Source of the DNA: Hyphococcus sp.
GTDB lineage: Bacteria; Pseudomonadota; Alphaproteobacteria; Caulobacterales; Parvularculaceae
Length of the DNA: 52,497 nt
Direction: 5' to 3'
Assembly: GCA_021776415.1 (NCBI GenBank)
Contig: JAJFFY010000098.1
Span: 1 to 52,497 of the forward strand
Shown: piece after piece, positions 17,500 through 27,073 of the stretch
How the letters are laid out: each line of letters starts with the position of its first letter
Numbering within the stretch: position 1 is the first letter of the stretch
The notes under the pieces: model-generated
What the model saw: the letters and a program-made list of their open reading frames with translations, nothing else
What the model was told of the DNA's origin: nothing
Databases searched by the model: none
Translations under genes and position numbers: made by a program

Positions 17500-18582
17500 T
17501 TATTCCGCTGCGTGGATATGGGCGCGCTCACCCTCTTCCAGCAGACCGCCGTTGAAAACAAAGCCGTCAATGCCAGGCACATAAAGCATATTGGTGAGCC
17601 TCCCGCTAAGCGCCACATGGTCCGCACGCCCCGGCCCTTTCATGCAGACGTGGTCAAGCGTAATCACCTCGCCCAGCTGCGACAGGGACTTTTCTCCAAC
17701 AGCGCGGAATTGCGGGATATCGTCGGGGTGCACTACTTCTTTGGTCGTCAGGCCGATCATATCGTCCGGCAGCGCGCCAAGAGCGCTCTCAACCGAGGGG
17801 CTGGCATAAGTAATGCGCCCGCTGGGAGAGAAAATAAGCGTGACGTCCTGCGAGCACTCAACCAGGCCGCGAAATCGCTGTTCGGCTTCATGGGCTTCGT
17901 CGACTTGTCTTTGCAGCGCCGAAAACAGCGCCGTGTTTTTGGTGTGCAATAAGATCGAGCGGTCAACCACACGCTGCATGGTCAGCGCAAGGTAGACCAT
18001 GGCAACACCATAAAGAACAACGATGCTGGCGATTGCCAACCCGTCGGCGCCCGCAGCAATGGCATAGACTGCGGCAAGTGGCGCCAACGCCGGGACGTTG
18101 AACGCAACAACCGCACGCCACGAAGCGCCAGCCGATACAATCGCCGCGACCGCCATGCCGGCCATCACAAAGGGCAAAAACGCATGGCCGAGTAATCCGT
18201 GCACGGCAAAAATAGGCCCGAGCGAGCCCCACAAGGCGCCGTTTAGCGCCATGAAAAATAAATGATAGGTGGCGAACCGCGACATATTGCGGCCCGATGT
18301 TCCGCCGAACCGAAACCGCAACCACAGCGCCCCGCGAAGCAGCGACAATATCATGATCGCGCCAGCCCAGGTCAGCAGGAGGTTGCGGTCGATATCCGAC
18401 CACATGATCGCTGTTGTAATGCCTGCGTTGACTGCACTGATGGTGATCGCAATCGGCGCGCCGCGAAACAAAAGCGCCGCGCGTTCAACTCTCAGTTTTA
18501 CCGATTCAACCCGGGTCAGGCCCTTCAGCCGTGCTTTCCGGCTCGGCACATTTGAAATCGCCGTTTGCAATTTCGCGATCAT
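17500..18582 (-). CDS. Membrane PAS-domain sensor without output domain
   Basis: About 360 residues: a cytoplasmic N-terminus, six to seven membrane helices (~35-205), a linker coiled coil (LHTKNTALFSALQRQVDEAHEAEQ-like) and a PAS domain (~245-330, FRGLVECSQDVTLIF, ITYASPSVESALG, VHPDDIPQF). The protein ends LLEEGERAHIHAAE with no kinase, GGDEF or HTH domain. Related proteins are sensor kinases or diguanylate cyclases, so this may be a truncated or adaptor form. Starts at 18582, 18612 and 18708 are all in frame; I prefer 18582 (weak GAGAAAA upstream). The neighbours give no clue. Confidence 0.7.
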   Translation of the reverse strand: MIAKLQTAISNVPSRKARLKGLTRVESVKLRVERAALLFRGAPIAITISAVNAGITTAIMWSDIDRNLLLTWAGAIMILSLLRGALWLRFRFGGTSGRNMSRFATYHLFFMALNGALWGSLGPIFAVHGLLGHAFLPFVMAGMAVAAIVSAGASWRAVVAFNVPALAPLAAVYAIAAGADGLAIASIVVLYGVAMVYLALTMQRVVDRSILLHTKNTALFSALQRQVDEAHEAEQRFRGLVECSQDVTLIFSPSGRITYASPSVESALGALPDDMIGLTTKEVVHPDDIPQFRAVGEKSLSQLGEVITLDHVCMKGPGRADHVALSGRLTNMLYVPGIDGFVFNGGLLEEGERAHIHAAE

Positions 18583-18810
18583 AGATTTTCTCGCAATGCC
18601 CGCATGGCCCATGAGACCATATTGAGCGTCAGGCCGAAACCAAAAGCTTGCCCCAGGCTGTATATTGGAGAGTTTGACTATATAGCTATATTTATGTGCA
18701 AAAACCATACCTTAAGGCGCATTTCATAGCTTCTACAACAACTATGGGTTCGCCTGAAAATTGCCGCAGGCAGGCTTCTTACAATTTATTGGCGCGGCTT
18801 GGTAGTATGA

Positions 18811-20103
<1,293 letters not shown>

Positions 20104-20217
20104 TAACGCAATCGAATAAATCGAACGTACAATTCAGTATTATCTATTTGATTGATGGCATGCCCGCCCCTATCTCTATGGCACAAGATTATTCGGCTAT
20201 TGGCAAGGAGACTATCA

Positions 20218-20691
20218 ATGACCCAGGTGAATATCGGCCTCGATGAAACCGCCCGAACATCCGTTGCAACAGCGCTCAACAATACGCTCGCGGATACCTA
20301 TGAGCTTTATATGAAAACCCACGCCTATCACTGGAACGTCACCGGTCCGCAATTTCATTCGCTGCATGTGATGTTTGAAGAGCAATATCGCGAAATGTGG
20401 GCGGCGCTTGATGAAATCGCCGAACGGGTCCGCGCGCTTGGTGTCTTCGCGCCGTCAAGCGGAAAAGCGCTGTCGGAGCTTGCGGTGATCGACAATGCTG
20501 ACGACGCCCCGCCGCCGGCGACAACGATGATTGAGCGCTTGCTCGACGGTCACGAAACGCTGATCCGCCGCGCGCGTGAAGGCATTGCCACAGCAGAAGA
20601 AGCCGGCGACGCCGCCAGCGCCGATCTCCTGACGGTGCGTATACAGATCCACGAGAAAACTGCCTGGATGCTGCGCGCAATGGTTCAGTAA
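20218..20691 (+). CDS. dps: Dps-like DNA-binding/ferritin-like protein
   Basis: 157 residues. Dps dodecamers oxidise and store iron and protect DNA during starvation or oxidative stress. The inter-subunit ferroxidase site is visible: THAYHWNVTGPQFHSLHVMFEEQYREMWAALDEIAE split into HxxxW, FHxxH and the D/E residues. The C-terminus is short and lacks a Lys-rich tail. ATG 20218 follows AAGGAG by 7 bases; the longer frame to 20152 has an unrelated hydrophobic lead. It stands alone and is followed by a strong terminator. Confidence 0.93.
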   Translation: MTQVNIGLDETARTSVATALNNTLADTYELYMKTHAYHWNVTGPQFHSLHVMFEEQYREMWAALDEIAERVRALGVFAPSSGKALSELAVIDNADDAPPPATTMIERLLDGHETLIRRAREGIATAEEAGDAASADLLTVRIQIHEKTAWMLRAMVQ

Positions 20692-20718
20692 GGCAAAAAT
20701 TTAACGCTCGCATAAGAA

Positions 20719-20746
20719 AAGGGCGGAACCCGAAAGTTCCGCCCTT
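20719..20746. terminator. Bidirectional Rho-independent terminator
   Basis: AAGGGCGGAAC and GTTCCGCCCTT form a perfect 11-bp stem with a 6-base loop between the convergent dps and receptor genes. On the minus strand it is followed by TTCTTATG after the terminal T pair, on the plus strand by AGTCTTTG. It should stop both transcripts. Confidence 0.85.
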
Positions 20747-20766
20747 AGTCTTTGATCAGTTACAAT

Positions 20767-23700
20767 TTAGAACCTGATATTAATGCCGGTGAAGATGAAC
20801 CGACCTTCGGTGTCATAGTTGTTAAACGACTCCGAAGTCTGATTGCCTGTTGGAGACGGACCGAAGCCCGGTACGATTGGCGGATCAGTGTCTAGCACGT
20901 TATTTACGCCAGCACGAAGCCGCACATTTTCAGCTATATCCCAGGATGCCGCTAGGTCGAAATAGCTTTGTGACGGTAACGTAGCAGACGCCAACGTACC
21001 CGGGGCGAACACAGTGATTGCCCCAGTCGTACCACTAATTGCTGAGATACGATCAACGCCCGACAGATAACGCCAGACCAACGATACACTAACATCAAAG
21101 TTCGTCTGATATGTCGTCGTGAAGTTGTGGACATAATCGAAGGTTGGGTTGCCGCACGCTTGGTCAAAGAATCCGACACAGTCAAATTCTCCGGCGCCAG
21201 GCACTGGCAGAACCGAGTTTTCGATATAGTAACTGCCGTTATAGTCCCAAGAGACCGAACCCCACTGGTCAAAGTCATAGCTGTAGGTGATACGAGCATC
21301 GATACCCTGGGTTAGCGTTCCGGCGATGTTTTGAGATGTCGCCACAATGTTATTCAGGGTACGTGGAAGTTGTGTGAGCGACCCGTCGGTGCCACGGCTG
21401 ATGAGGCTACAGAATTGCGGATCGCCAGTCTGTAGACATGTGTTCAGAGTGAATGATGGTGGAATTGTAGAGATAACATCACTCATATTAATTCTGAAGT
21501 AATCAACCGAAACCGTCAGGCCTGGGGCCTGATGCGGCGTGATGATTGCACCAACGGTGTAAGTACTGGCTTGTTCCGGCGTCAGATCGGTGTTGCCGCC
21601 AATCAGGATGTTCAACTGACCAGAGTCTGGCGGAATGGCGCCAAACTGAGAGGATGTTACACCCGAATTCGCACATTGTGCGGCTGTGGCTGTCGGCACC
21701 TGACCCGGAGGAGGCGTGCCGGCGAAACCAGCACAAGGGTCCGCAACCGACGTCAGGTTCCCGTTTACCGGCAAGAACAGCTCGCCGACATTTGGCGCCC
21801 GGATCGCACGCTGGAACTGAGCGCGAATGCGAACATCCTCAACTGGGGTCCAGGAAAGACCGGCTGCGAATGTGCTCGTGCTGAAATCACCCCCGGCGAC
21901 ATTGTTCCGGATGTCACGAGAGCCATAATTTGAGTAACGATAGGCGCCTGTGATGGAGAGGTCCTCAACATATGACATGCCTTGAACCAGTGGGATATTC
22001 GTCTCCATGAACAATTCCCAGACTTCCGTCTTGCCATTGGTTGGCAGGACGGCGCCGCCAGAGCCGATCAACTGACCGCCCGCGTTGGTTGCATCCGCCT
22101 GCGTTGACAGCTGATCGCGACGATACTCAACACCAAACAGGATGTGAGCAGCATTTTCAGCCCAAGGGCTTTGCATGCCGTAGCGTTCGAGACCATTTTG
22201 AATGGTGCCGCCAAACACAGTCTGCTGGATATTACCCTGCGTTAGGGTCGGCGTATCAACATACTGAATAAGTGTTGGATCGTTCACTGCACCAAATACA
22301 TAGGCAGATATGAACGGTACACAAGCCGGGTCAGTGCCGTTGAGGAATGAACGACAAACCGGATTGCCTGACCCATCATCAACGATATCAAGCGCCCGTG
22401 TCATTTGGATTGACGTTACCTGATTGGTCTGCAGACGCGACAAACTTGTTGCTGAGAACTGGCCGAATAAATCCCAATCCCAGTCATCAAATGTGGTGCC
22501 TTCAAAACCGCCAACAACGCGGAAGTTTGTGAGGGTACGATCATCCGTGCGCCCGCCGCCTTCGACGAAGCGACGACGAACTTCCGTTTGGACGAGACCG
22601 TCGCCATCCTGATCGCGCCCAAAGAGGAGTGTCACAGGATCTTGGGCGCCACAAATGTTTGCGAGCTGTTCGGCCGTAAGCAGCGGGTTATCGCAATTAA
22701 CCGAATTGATAGACGAGCCAAACGCAGCACTCGGCGCGATAATTAGCGGCGAGTTCGACTGGGTAAAGCCAAAGCTCATATAGGAATTGATGCTGTCATT
22801 GATTTCATAATGACCGCTAAAGCCCGCGTTAAACCGCTCCACAGACCGGCGGATCGGGTTGAACGGGTTAAAGTTAAACGCGTTATTGAGACCCGAAGAC
22901 AGCGTGTTGTCACTATTCAGCGAAAACGCACCATTCGCATTCGCCAAGAGGATCGGATTGCCGAGCGCATCAAAACCTGCAACACCACCGACCGACAAAG
23001 CCGTCGGCGCAACTAGTTGGTTGCCCGCCGCATCAACCAGACCAACATTTCGTTGTTGCAAAACCTGATTACCCATAGCGTCAAGAATCGGATTGCCGCC
23101 AGCGTCGAAAACCAAATCATTGATAGGGTTGCCACTGCCATCAAGAAATGGCTGAACGCCGACAACAAAAGACGTCGGGAATGGGCCCTGGTTTGAGCCC
23201 AGGCAAGTCCGACCGCCAGCTATTGGGGCTTCAATAAACGCACATTGTGAGAAATCGCGCTCGCCTTGCAGGAGGCCATTATTGTGCAAATAACGGAAAT
23301 AAGCCGTAACATTGCCCCGGCCACCATCAATATTGGCGCCCATCATACCGCTGATGTCGAAGGTTTCATTACCCGTGGTAGAACCCTGCACAGGCGTAAA
23401 GCCAGAACCGTTAAGTGCGTTTTGTGCAAATTCAGAATTATTGCCAGACTGGTTGAAGCCAAACAGACCGTCAATTTCAAATCCTTCAAAATCCTTTTTG
23501 AGGATGAAGTTCGCAACACCTGCAACCGCGTCAGAACCGTAAACGGCAGAACCGCCGCCGGTCGTGATCTCAATACGCTCAACGAGCTGAGCGGGAACGA
23601 GGTTGATGTCTGAAGCAAAGCCGCCCTGGGTCGGAGAACCGAATGGCAAACGCTTGCCGTCAACCAGAACCAGGGTCCGGGTGGCGCCCAGACCGCGAAG

Positions 23701-24051
23701 GTTAACCGTCGCCGTACCGTTCGCGCCGTTCGCAAAGCCGGTGTTTTGTGAGCCGCCGGTTGTGAGGATTTGCGGTAATGTGTTGAGCAAATCGACAACA
23801 TCGGTTGCGCCGCGAATGTTAATCGCCTCGGAACCAATCGTCGATACCGGGCTTGTCGCTGCCAGGTTTGGGTCTTTGAGCCGTGAACCCGTAACGACGA
23901 TAACATCGTCGCTAGAGACACCGTCTTGTGCAAAGGCTGGCGCCGTGATGGCGGCCCCTCCCGATAAGATCAGCGCCGGCGCCGCGACGCTTGTCATAAA
24001 TGCAGAGCGTACGCTCTTCGATTTATGCTTCAGATAAACTCGATTGCTCAT
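20767..24051 (-). CDS. TonB-dependent outer-membrane receptor
   Basis: 1094 residues. A Sec signal peptide ends near AFAQ; the plug domain follows with VTGSRLKDPNLAATSPVSTI, LLNTLPQIL, VNLRGLGATRTLVLVDGKR and IEITTGGGSAVYGSDAVAGV; a long 22-strand barrel ends with the OM-insertion signature FTGINIRF. Size and the Gln/Asn-rich loops resemble the large receptors of sphingomonads and caulobacters used for oligosaccharide or peptide uptake. No TonB box could be assigned with confidence and no specific ligand can be named. ATG 24051 is chosen over the TTG at 24054 because AGAGGG precedes it by 6 bases. Confidence 0.94.
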   Translation of the reverse strand: MSNRVYLKHKSKSVRSAFMTSVAAPALILSGGAAITAPAFAQDGVSSDDVIVVTGSRLKDPNLAATSPVSTIGSEAINIRGATDVVDLLNTLPQILTTGGSQNTGFANGANGTATVNLRGLGATRTLVLVDGKRLPFGSPTQGGFASDINLVPAQLVERIEITTGGGSAVYGSDAVAGVANFILKKDFEGFEIDGLFGFNQSGNNSEFAQNALNGSGFTPVQGSTTGNETFDISGMMGANIDGGRGNVTAYFRYLHNNGLLQGERDFSQCAFIEAPIAGGRTCLGSNQGPFPTSFVVGVQPFLDGSGNPINDLVFDAGGNPILDAMGNQVLQQRNVGLVDAAGNQLVAPTALSVGGVAGFDALGNPILLANANGAFSLNSDNTLSSGLNNAFNFNPFNPIRRSVERFNAGFSGHYEINDSINSYMSFGFTQSNSPLIIAPSAAFGSSINSVNCDNPLLTAEQLANICGAQDPVTLLFGRDQDGDGLVQTEVRRRFVEGGGRTDDRTLTNFRVVGGFEGTTFDDWDWDLFGQFSATSLSRLQTNQVTSIQMTRALDIVDDGSGNPVCRSFLNGTDPACVPFISAYVFGAVNDPTLIQYVDTPTLTQGNIQQTVFGGTIQNGLERYGMQSPWAENAAHILFGVEYRRDQLSTQADATNAGGQLIGSGGAVLPTNGKTEVWELFMETNIPLVQGMSYVEDLSITGAYRYSNYGSRDIRNNVAGGDFSTSTFAAGLSWTPVEDVRIRAQFQRAIRAPNVGELFLPVNGNLTSVADPCAGFAGTPPPGQVPTATAAQCANSGVTSSQFGAIPPDSGQLNILIGGNTDLTPEQASTYTVGAIITPHQAPGLTVSVDYFRINMSDVISTIPPSFTLNTCLQTGDPQFCSLISRGTDGSLTQLPRTLNNIVATSQNIAGTLTQGIDARITYSYDFDQWGSVSWDYNGSYYIENSVLPVPGAGEFDCVGFFDQACGNPTFDYVHNFTTTYQTNFDVSVSLVWRYLSGVDRISAISGTTGAITVFAPGTLASATLPSQSYFDLAASWDIAENVRLRAGVNNVLDTDPPIVPGFGPSPTGNQTSESFNNYDTEGRFIFTGINIRF

Positions 24052-24360
24052 CAATTTCCCTCTTTGTCTGTTATGGTTGACGAATTCCGTCAGATGCCAA
24101 ATGGCGAACAGCGGCGAGGCTTCGCCCCCCTCCCGTCATAAGGCCCTGACACGTAGACAATTGGGTGAAGCAGCCCCTCAGCGGCGGCAGACCAGTAGTT
24201 TCAACCTGTGCCTCTATGGCAACACATGAATCAACGCTCTTGGCCAAGGGATATGAGGCCTGCAGACCAGTTTTACGCTGCCCAGTTTTCATTCTGCAGT
24301 AAGGGTGAGTGAAATATGCCGAATTCAAATCATGGCAGCCGGCGCCGGCAGACAGAGATA
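24052..24360. other. Non-coding leader of the TonB-dependent receptor
   Basis: About 310 bases without a convincing gene. It should contain the minus-strand promoter of the receptor gene. I see no clear -35/-10 pair, riboswitch or Fur box. A short minus-strand frame at 24,071-24,328 has no coding character. The segment ends exactly at the tRNA fragment. Confidence 0.5.
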
Positions 24361-24408
24361 TGGTGCCCCCACACGGACTCGAACCGCGGACCTACTGATT
24401 ACAAATCC
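24361..24408 (-). other. 3' half of a tRNA-Thr(UGU) gene, attachment-site remnant
   Basis: Read on the minus strand the segment gives the anticodon loop TTTGTAA (anticodon TGT), the variable loop, a proper T arm (CGCGG TTCGAGT CCGTG) and the acceptor strand TGGGGGC with ACCA. The partner 5' half (acceptor GCCCCCA, D arm with TAGCTCAG) is missing: the bases upstream (24,409-24,450) do not fold. The homology stops within the 5' anticodon stem (GGA instead of TGA). This is the scar expected where a tyrosine recombinase inserts an element at a tRNA gene, so the element should lie on the high-coordinate side. Confidence 0.75.
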
Positions 24409-24510
24409 GTTTTGGGGTGTTTCTAGCCATCTCCACACGTCTCAAGCCACTGTTTTCATTAAACCTATTGTCTCTCTTTGTCCACAGAAATCGCTGCGAA
24501 ACGCAGGGGT

Positions 24511-24775
24511 ATGTGACCCATTTGGTACCCAAATCAACCTACTGAATAGGCATCAGGAGGTCATGCTTTGAGAGCCTAACAACAATAGATCTGCGCACTT
24601 TTTGCGCACTTTGTGACCCAATTTTTACGCACAAAAATATTTATCTCGACTTACTGATTAGGCTTTAGGAGGTCATGATTGAGAGTATAAAAAAAATAGA
24701 TTTGCGCACTTTTACTCCCCTCTGTGACCCAATTATTGCCCACGAAAATATCGATCTCGACCTACTGATAAATGA
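24511..24775. repeat. Three imperfect ~111-bp tandem repeats next to the tRNA fragment
   Basis: Each unit contains GTGACCCA followed by a TACCCA-like word, then a core (ACCTACTGAA at 24537, ACTTACTGATTA at 24649, ACCTACTGAT at 24760), then AGGAGGTCATG and ATAGAT..TGCGCACTTT in units one and two. Cores are 112 and 111 bases apart and copy the tRNA core ACCTACTGATTA at 24390. TGCGCACTTT is itself doubled at 24592/24603. The third unit is cut off and runs into the prepilin peptidase stop. They look like attachment-site or integrase-arm sequences. Confidence 0.65.
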
Positions 24776-25580
24776 TCAGTTGATCGATTTCGCTTTGCCC
24801 AATCAAAAACATCAGGGCCCCGGCAAGCGCCAGCGCTGGACCGAAGGGGATGGCCGTCTCGGTGCGAATGTCGCCGCCGCGCAGGCGCATCAGCCCAACG
24901 ACGGCGAGCCCAACCAGGGCTGCTATGAAGACGACCATAGGCAGCGCCATCCAACCGTTCCAGGCGCCAATAGCTGCAAGTAGTTTCGCATCACCAAGAC
25001 CGACGCCTTCGCGCCCACGTAATAATTTGTATCCTGCTGCAATCCCCCACAGCGCGATGAAACCGGCTGCTGCGCCGATCAACGAGTCCGGAAAAGGAAC
25101 GAAAAGTCCGGCGCCATTGGCGACCAGCCCGACCGATAGGCCAAGAACAATTAACGGTACTGTCAGCATGTCAGGCAGGAAGCCGGTTTCCCAATCGATC
25201 GCAGCGAGTGCGATGAGCGTCAACATAAAAAGAGCCGCCAGGGCCGCCGAGAAGCTGGCGCCAAAAGTAAAGACAGCAACCAAGCCGGAGCCTGCGCCCA
25301 GCATCTCGACTAGAAAATAACGCAGCGGGATCGGCGCATCGCAATTCGCACATCGCCCACGCAGAATAAGGAAACTCAACAGCGGAATATTATCACGAAT
25401 GCGGATCGGCGCCTGACAGGCGGGGCAGTAAGATCGCGGCGCCATGAAATTGCCGCGCGGCGTAGCACGCTCGCCCGTGAGCCCCCACATCGCCGGGCCG
25501 CGCCAGATCACCACGTTGAGAAAACTACCGAAAAGGGCGCCAGCGAGAATACCGACAATAAGTACGAACCAATACGTCAT
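24762..25580 (-). CDS. gspO: Type IV prepilin peptidase / N-methyltransferase (A24 family)
   Basis: 272 residues, full length. It cleaves the short leader of pseudopilins and N-methylates the new N-terminus at the inner membrane. The cytoplasmic N-terminal domain has two zinc pairs, CPACQAPI and RCANCDAPI; the peptidase domain has the two catalytic Asp in AIDWETGFLPD and GLGDAKLL, with about eight membrane helices. ATG 25580 gives the normal MTYWFVLIVG start. It would serve the gsp operon 13 kb away, which encodes five pseudopilins but no peptidase. Its last codons lie inside the third attachment-like repeat, so the gene end may have been rebuilt by integration. Confidence 0.92.
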   Translation of the reverse strand: MTYWFVLIVGILAGALFGSFLNVVIWRGPAMWGLTGERATPRGNFMAPRSYCPACQAPIRIRDNIPLLSFLILRGRCANCDAPIPLRYFLVEMLGAGSGLVAVFTFGASFSAALAALFMLTLIALAAIDWETGFLPDMLTVPLIVLGLSVGLVANGAGLFVPFPDSLIGAAAGFIALWGIAAGYKLLRGREGVGLGDAKLLAAIGAWNGWMALPMVVFIAALVGLAVVGLMRLRGGDIRTETAIPFGPALALAGALMFLIGQSEIDQLIIYQ

Positions 25581-25717
25581 CGATCGACCTGACTTATGCA
25601 GCCGCGTTACGTGCAATTTTGCGCAGCATTATCCATTGAGACAATACTCATATCCCAATCAAAAGCCCGATTCATACGGTTCTTGCCAAATAATCACAGG
25701 CGCGCAATGCTAATTAC

Positions 25718-26737
25718 ATGCTCGATTGGCTTCAATCATTGGCGCATCTTATTGATGGATTTACTCAGCCGCGCGCAGTGCTCATCGCTGAGAACACGGC
25801 CTTGCGCCAGCAGCTTATCATCTTGCGCAGGCGAGCGCCTAAGCACCTCGTTTTGACATGCACCGATCGATTGTTGTTGACAGCCCTCTATCGATTATTC
25901 CCCAAGGTTTTGAACCATATCCATATTCTACACCCGGAGACTGTCATCCGCTGGCATCGTATGGGCTTCAAAGCGTTGTGGCGCTGGAAATCGCGCGCTC
26001 GTGGCGGGCGGCCGAGAATATCGAAAGAGACGCGCAATCTCATCCGTGAGATGAGCATAGCGAATCAATTATGGGGAGCACCGCGCATCCATGGCGAGAT
26101 TCTCCTGCTTGGGATTGATGTATCTCAATCGACGGTCGCCAAATATATGGTCAAACATCGGCGGCCGCCGTCGCAAAGCTGGAAAACTTTCCTCGACAAT
26201 CACGCCCGCGATATCGCTGCCTGCGATTTCCTGGTTGTTCCTACCATCGGTTTCAAGATGCTCTATGCATTTGTTGTTCTGGCGCATGACCGTCGAAAAA
26301 TTCTTCATGTCGCCGTGACGGATCATCCAACGACGCAGTGGACGGCGCAGCAACTGGTTGAGGCATTTTCATGGGGCGAGGCGCCGAAACACCTAATCCG
26401 TGATAATGATTCGATTTATGGGGCCGTATATAAAGCGAAACTGCGTGCCCTAGGCATACGCGATGGCCCAACAGCTTTGAGAAGCCCATGGCAGAACGCC
26501 TATGTCGAGCGTGTCATTGGCTCCGTTCGGCGGGAATGTCTTGATCACGTAATTGTCTTGAATGCGGCGCATTTGCACCGTGTGCTGAAGGCGTACGCCC
26601 AATATTACAATTCAGCGCGCACGCATCTCAGCTTGGAGAAGAATGCTCCTGTTCCAAGGCTCATTTCAGCTTCGGGCACAATTAAATCAACGCCACATCT
26701 CGGAGGAATGCACCATGAATATGCCAGAATCGAATAA
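25718..26737 (+). CDS. DDE transposase with integrase catalytic core
   Basis: 339 residues. An N-terminal helix-turn-helix half (ENTALRQQLIILRRRAPK, ETVIRWHRMGFKALWRWKS) precedes a retroviral-type integrase core: Asp160 in AACDFLVV, Asp219 in LIRDNDSIYG and Glu254 in NAYVERVIGSVRREC, 35 residues after the second Asp as usual. The C-terminus HLSLEKNAPVPR and HHEYARIE is typical of an integrase-core family widespread in environmental proteobacteria and acidobacteria; I do not assign an IS family firmly (IS481/IS3-like). The frame is intact, so the element may be active. Confidence 0.85.
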   Translation: MLDWLQSLAHLIDGFTQPRAVLIAENTALRQQLIILRRRAPKHLVLTCTDRLLLTALYRLFPKVLNHIHILHPETVIRWHRMGFKALWRWKSRARGGRPRISKETRNLIREMSIANQLWGAPRIHGEILLLGIDVSQSTVAKYMVKHRRPPSQSWKTFLDNHARDIAACDFLVVPTIGFKMLYAFVVLAHDRRKILHVAVTDHPTTQWTAQQLVEAFSWGEAPKHLIRDNDSIYGAVYKAKLRALGIRDGPTALRSPWQNAYVERVIGSVRRECLDHVIVLNAAHLHRVLKAYAQYYNSARTHLSLEKNAPVPRLISASGTIKSTPHLGGMHHEYARIE

Positions 26738-26749
26738 ATGGTAGGGACA
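25718..26749 (+). mobile_element. Insertion sequence encoding a DDE transposase (left end undetermined)
   Basis: The right end is set at GTAGGGACA (26,741-26,749) because a second, truncated copy at 26,787-27,002 stops being similar after the same GGGACA. That gives TGTCCCTAC as the outer terminus read inwards. I could not find a matching inverted repeat in 25,581-25,717, so the left end is undefined and the stated start is simply the transposase start. Target duplication cannot be assessed. Confidence 0.6.
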
Positions 26750-26785
26750 CCCGTTGGCATAGGTCACCGACTGACGCCGCGACAG
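26750..26785 (-). pseudogene. Fragment of an Rhs repeat gene
   Basis: On the minus strand it reads LSRRQSVTYANG, equal to the Rhs repeat [12 protein letters not shown] of the large gene near 30,685-30,718. Nucleotide similarity is about 32 of 35 bases. It is bounded on one side by the IS right end and on the other by the truncated IS copy, so it is what remains of another Rhs gene or cassette. Confidence 0.6.
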
Positions 26786-26786
26786 A

Positions 26787-26990
26787 GAATGTCTTGATCA
26801 CATAATCATTTTAAACGCGACGCATTTACGCCGTGTGCTGAAAGCTTATGCCAAATATTACAATAATGCGCGCACGCATCTGAGTTTGAAGAAGAATGCG
26901 CATGTTCCAAGGTTAATTTCAGCATCGGGTGCAATCAGGTCGATTCCCCATCTCCGAGGATTGCACCATGAATACGCTAGAGTCGAATAA
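26787..26990 (+). pseudogene. 3' remnant of a second transposase copy
   Basis: About 67 codons equivalent to the last fifth of the neighbouring transposase, in an open frame: ECLDHIIILNATHLRRVLKAY, ARTHLSLKKNAHVPRL and HHEYARVE before the stop. Roughly three quarters of the residues match the intact copy, so it is a diverged relative, not a recent duplicate. Everything upstream of the Glu (catalytic) region is lost. The IS end continues to 27,002. Confidence 0.75.
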
Positions 26991-27032
26991 ATAGTAGGGA
27001 CAACCGCCGTCCATACATAGTTTTTGGTATGG

Positions 27033-27047
27033 GCAGGCGGAGCCTGC
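27033..27047. terminator. Possible terminator hairpin after the lipoprotein gene
   Basis: GCAGGC and GCCTGC pair around a 3-base loop 27 bases beyond the lipoprotein stop. No T tract follows on the minus strand, so termination is uncertain. Confidence 0.25.
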
Positions 27048-27073
27048 ATGCCGAAAGACAAAGATACCAATAT

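Noticed and set aside
24071..24328. 85-residue minus-strand frame before the TonB receptor
   Set aside because: Composition is not protein-like and it occupies the receptor's promoter region.
24361..24440. A complete tRNA-Thr gene
   Set aside because: No 5' acceptor strand or D arm upstream on the minus strand; only the 3' half is present.
24305..24571. 88-residue plus-strand frame across the tRNA fragment
   Set aside because: It is a translation of the antisense tRNA sequence (GAPTRTRTADL), a well-known annotation artefact.
25581..25717. Left inverted repeat of the insertion sequence (expected to begin TGTCCCTAC)
   Set aside because: No matching sequence could be found, so the left end was not assigned.
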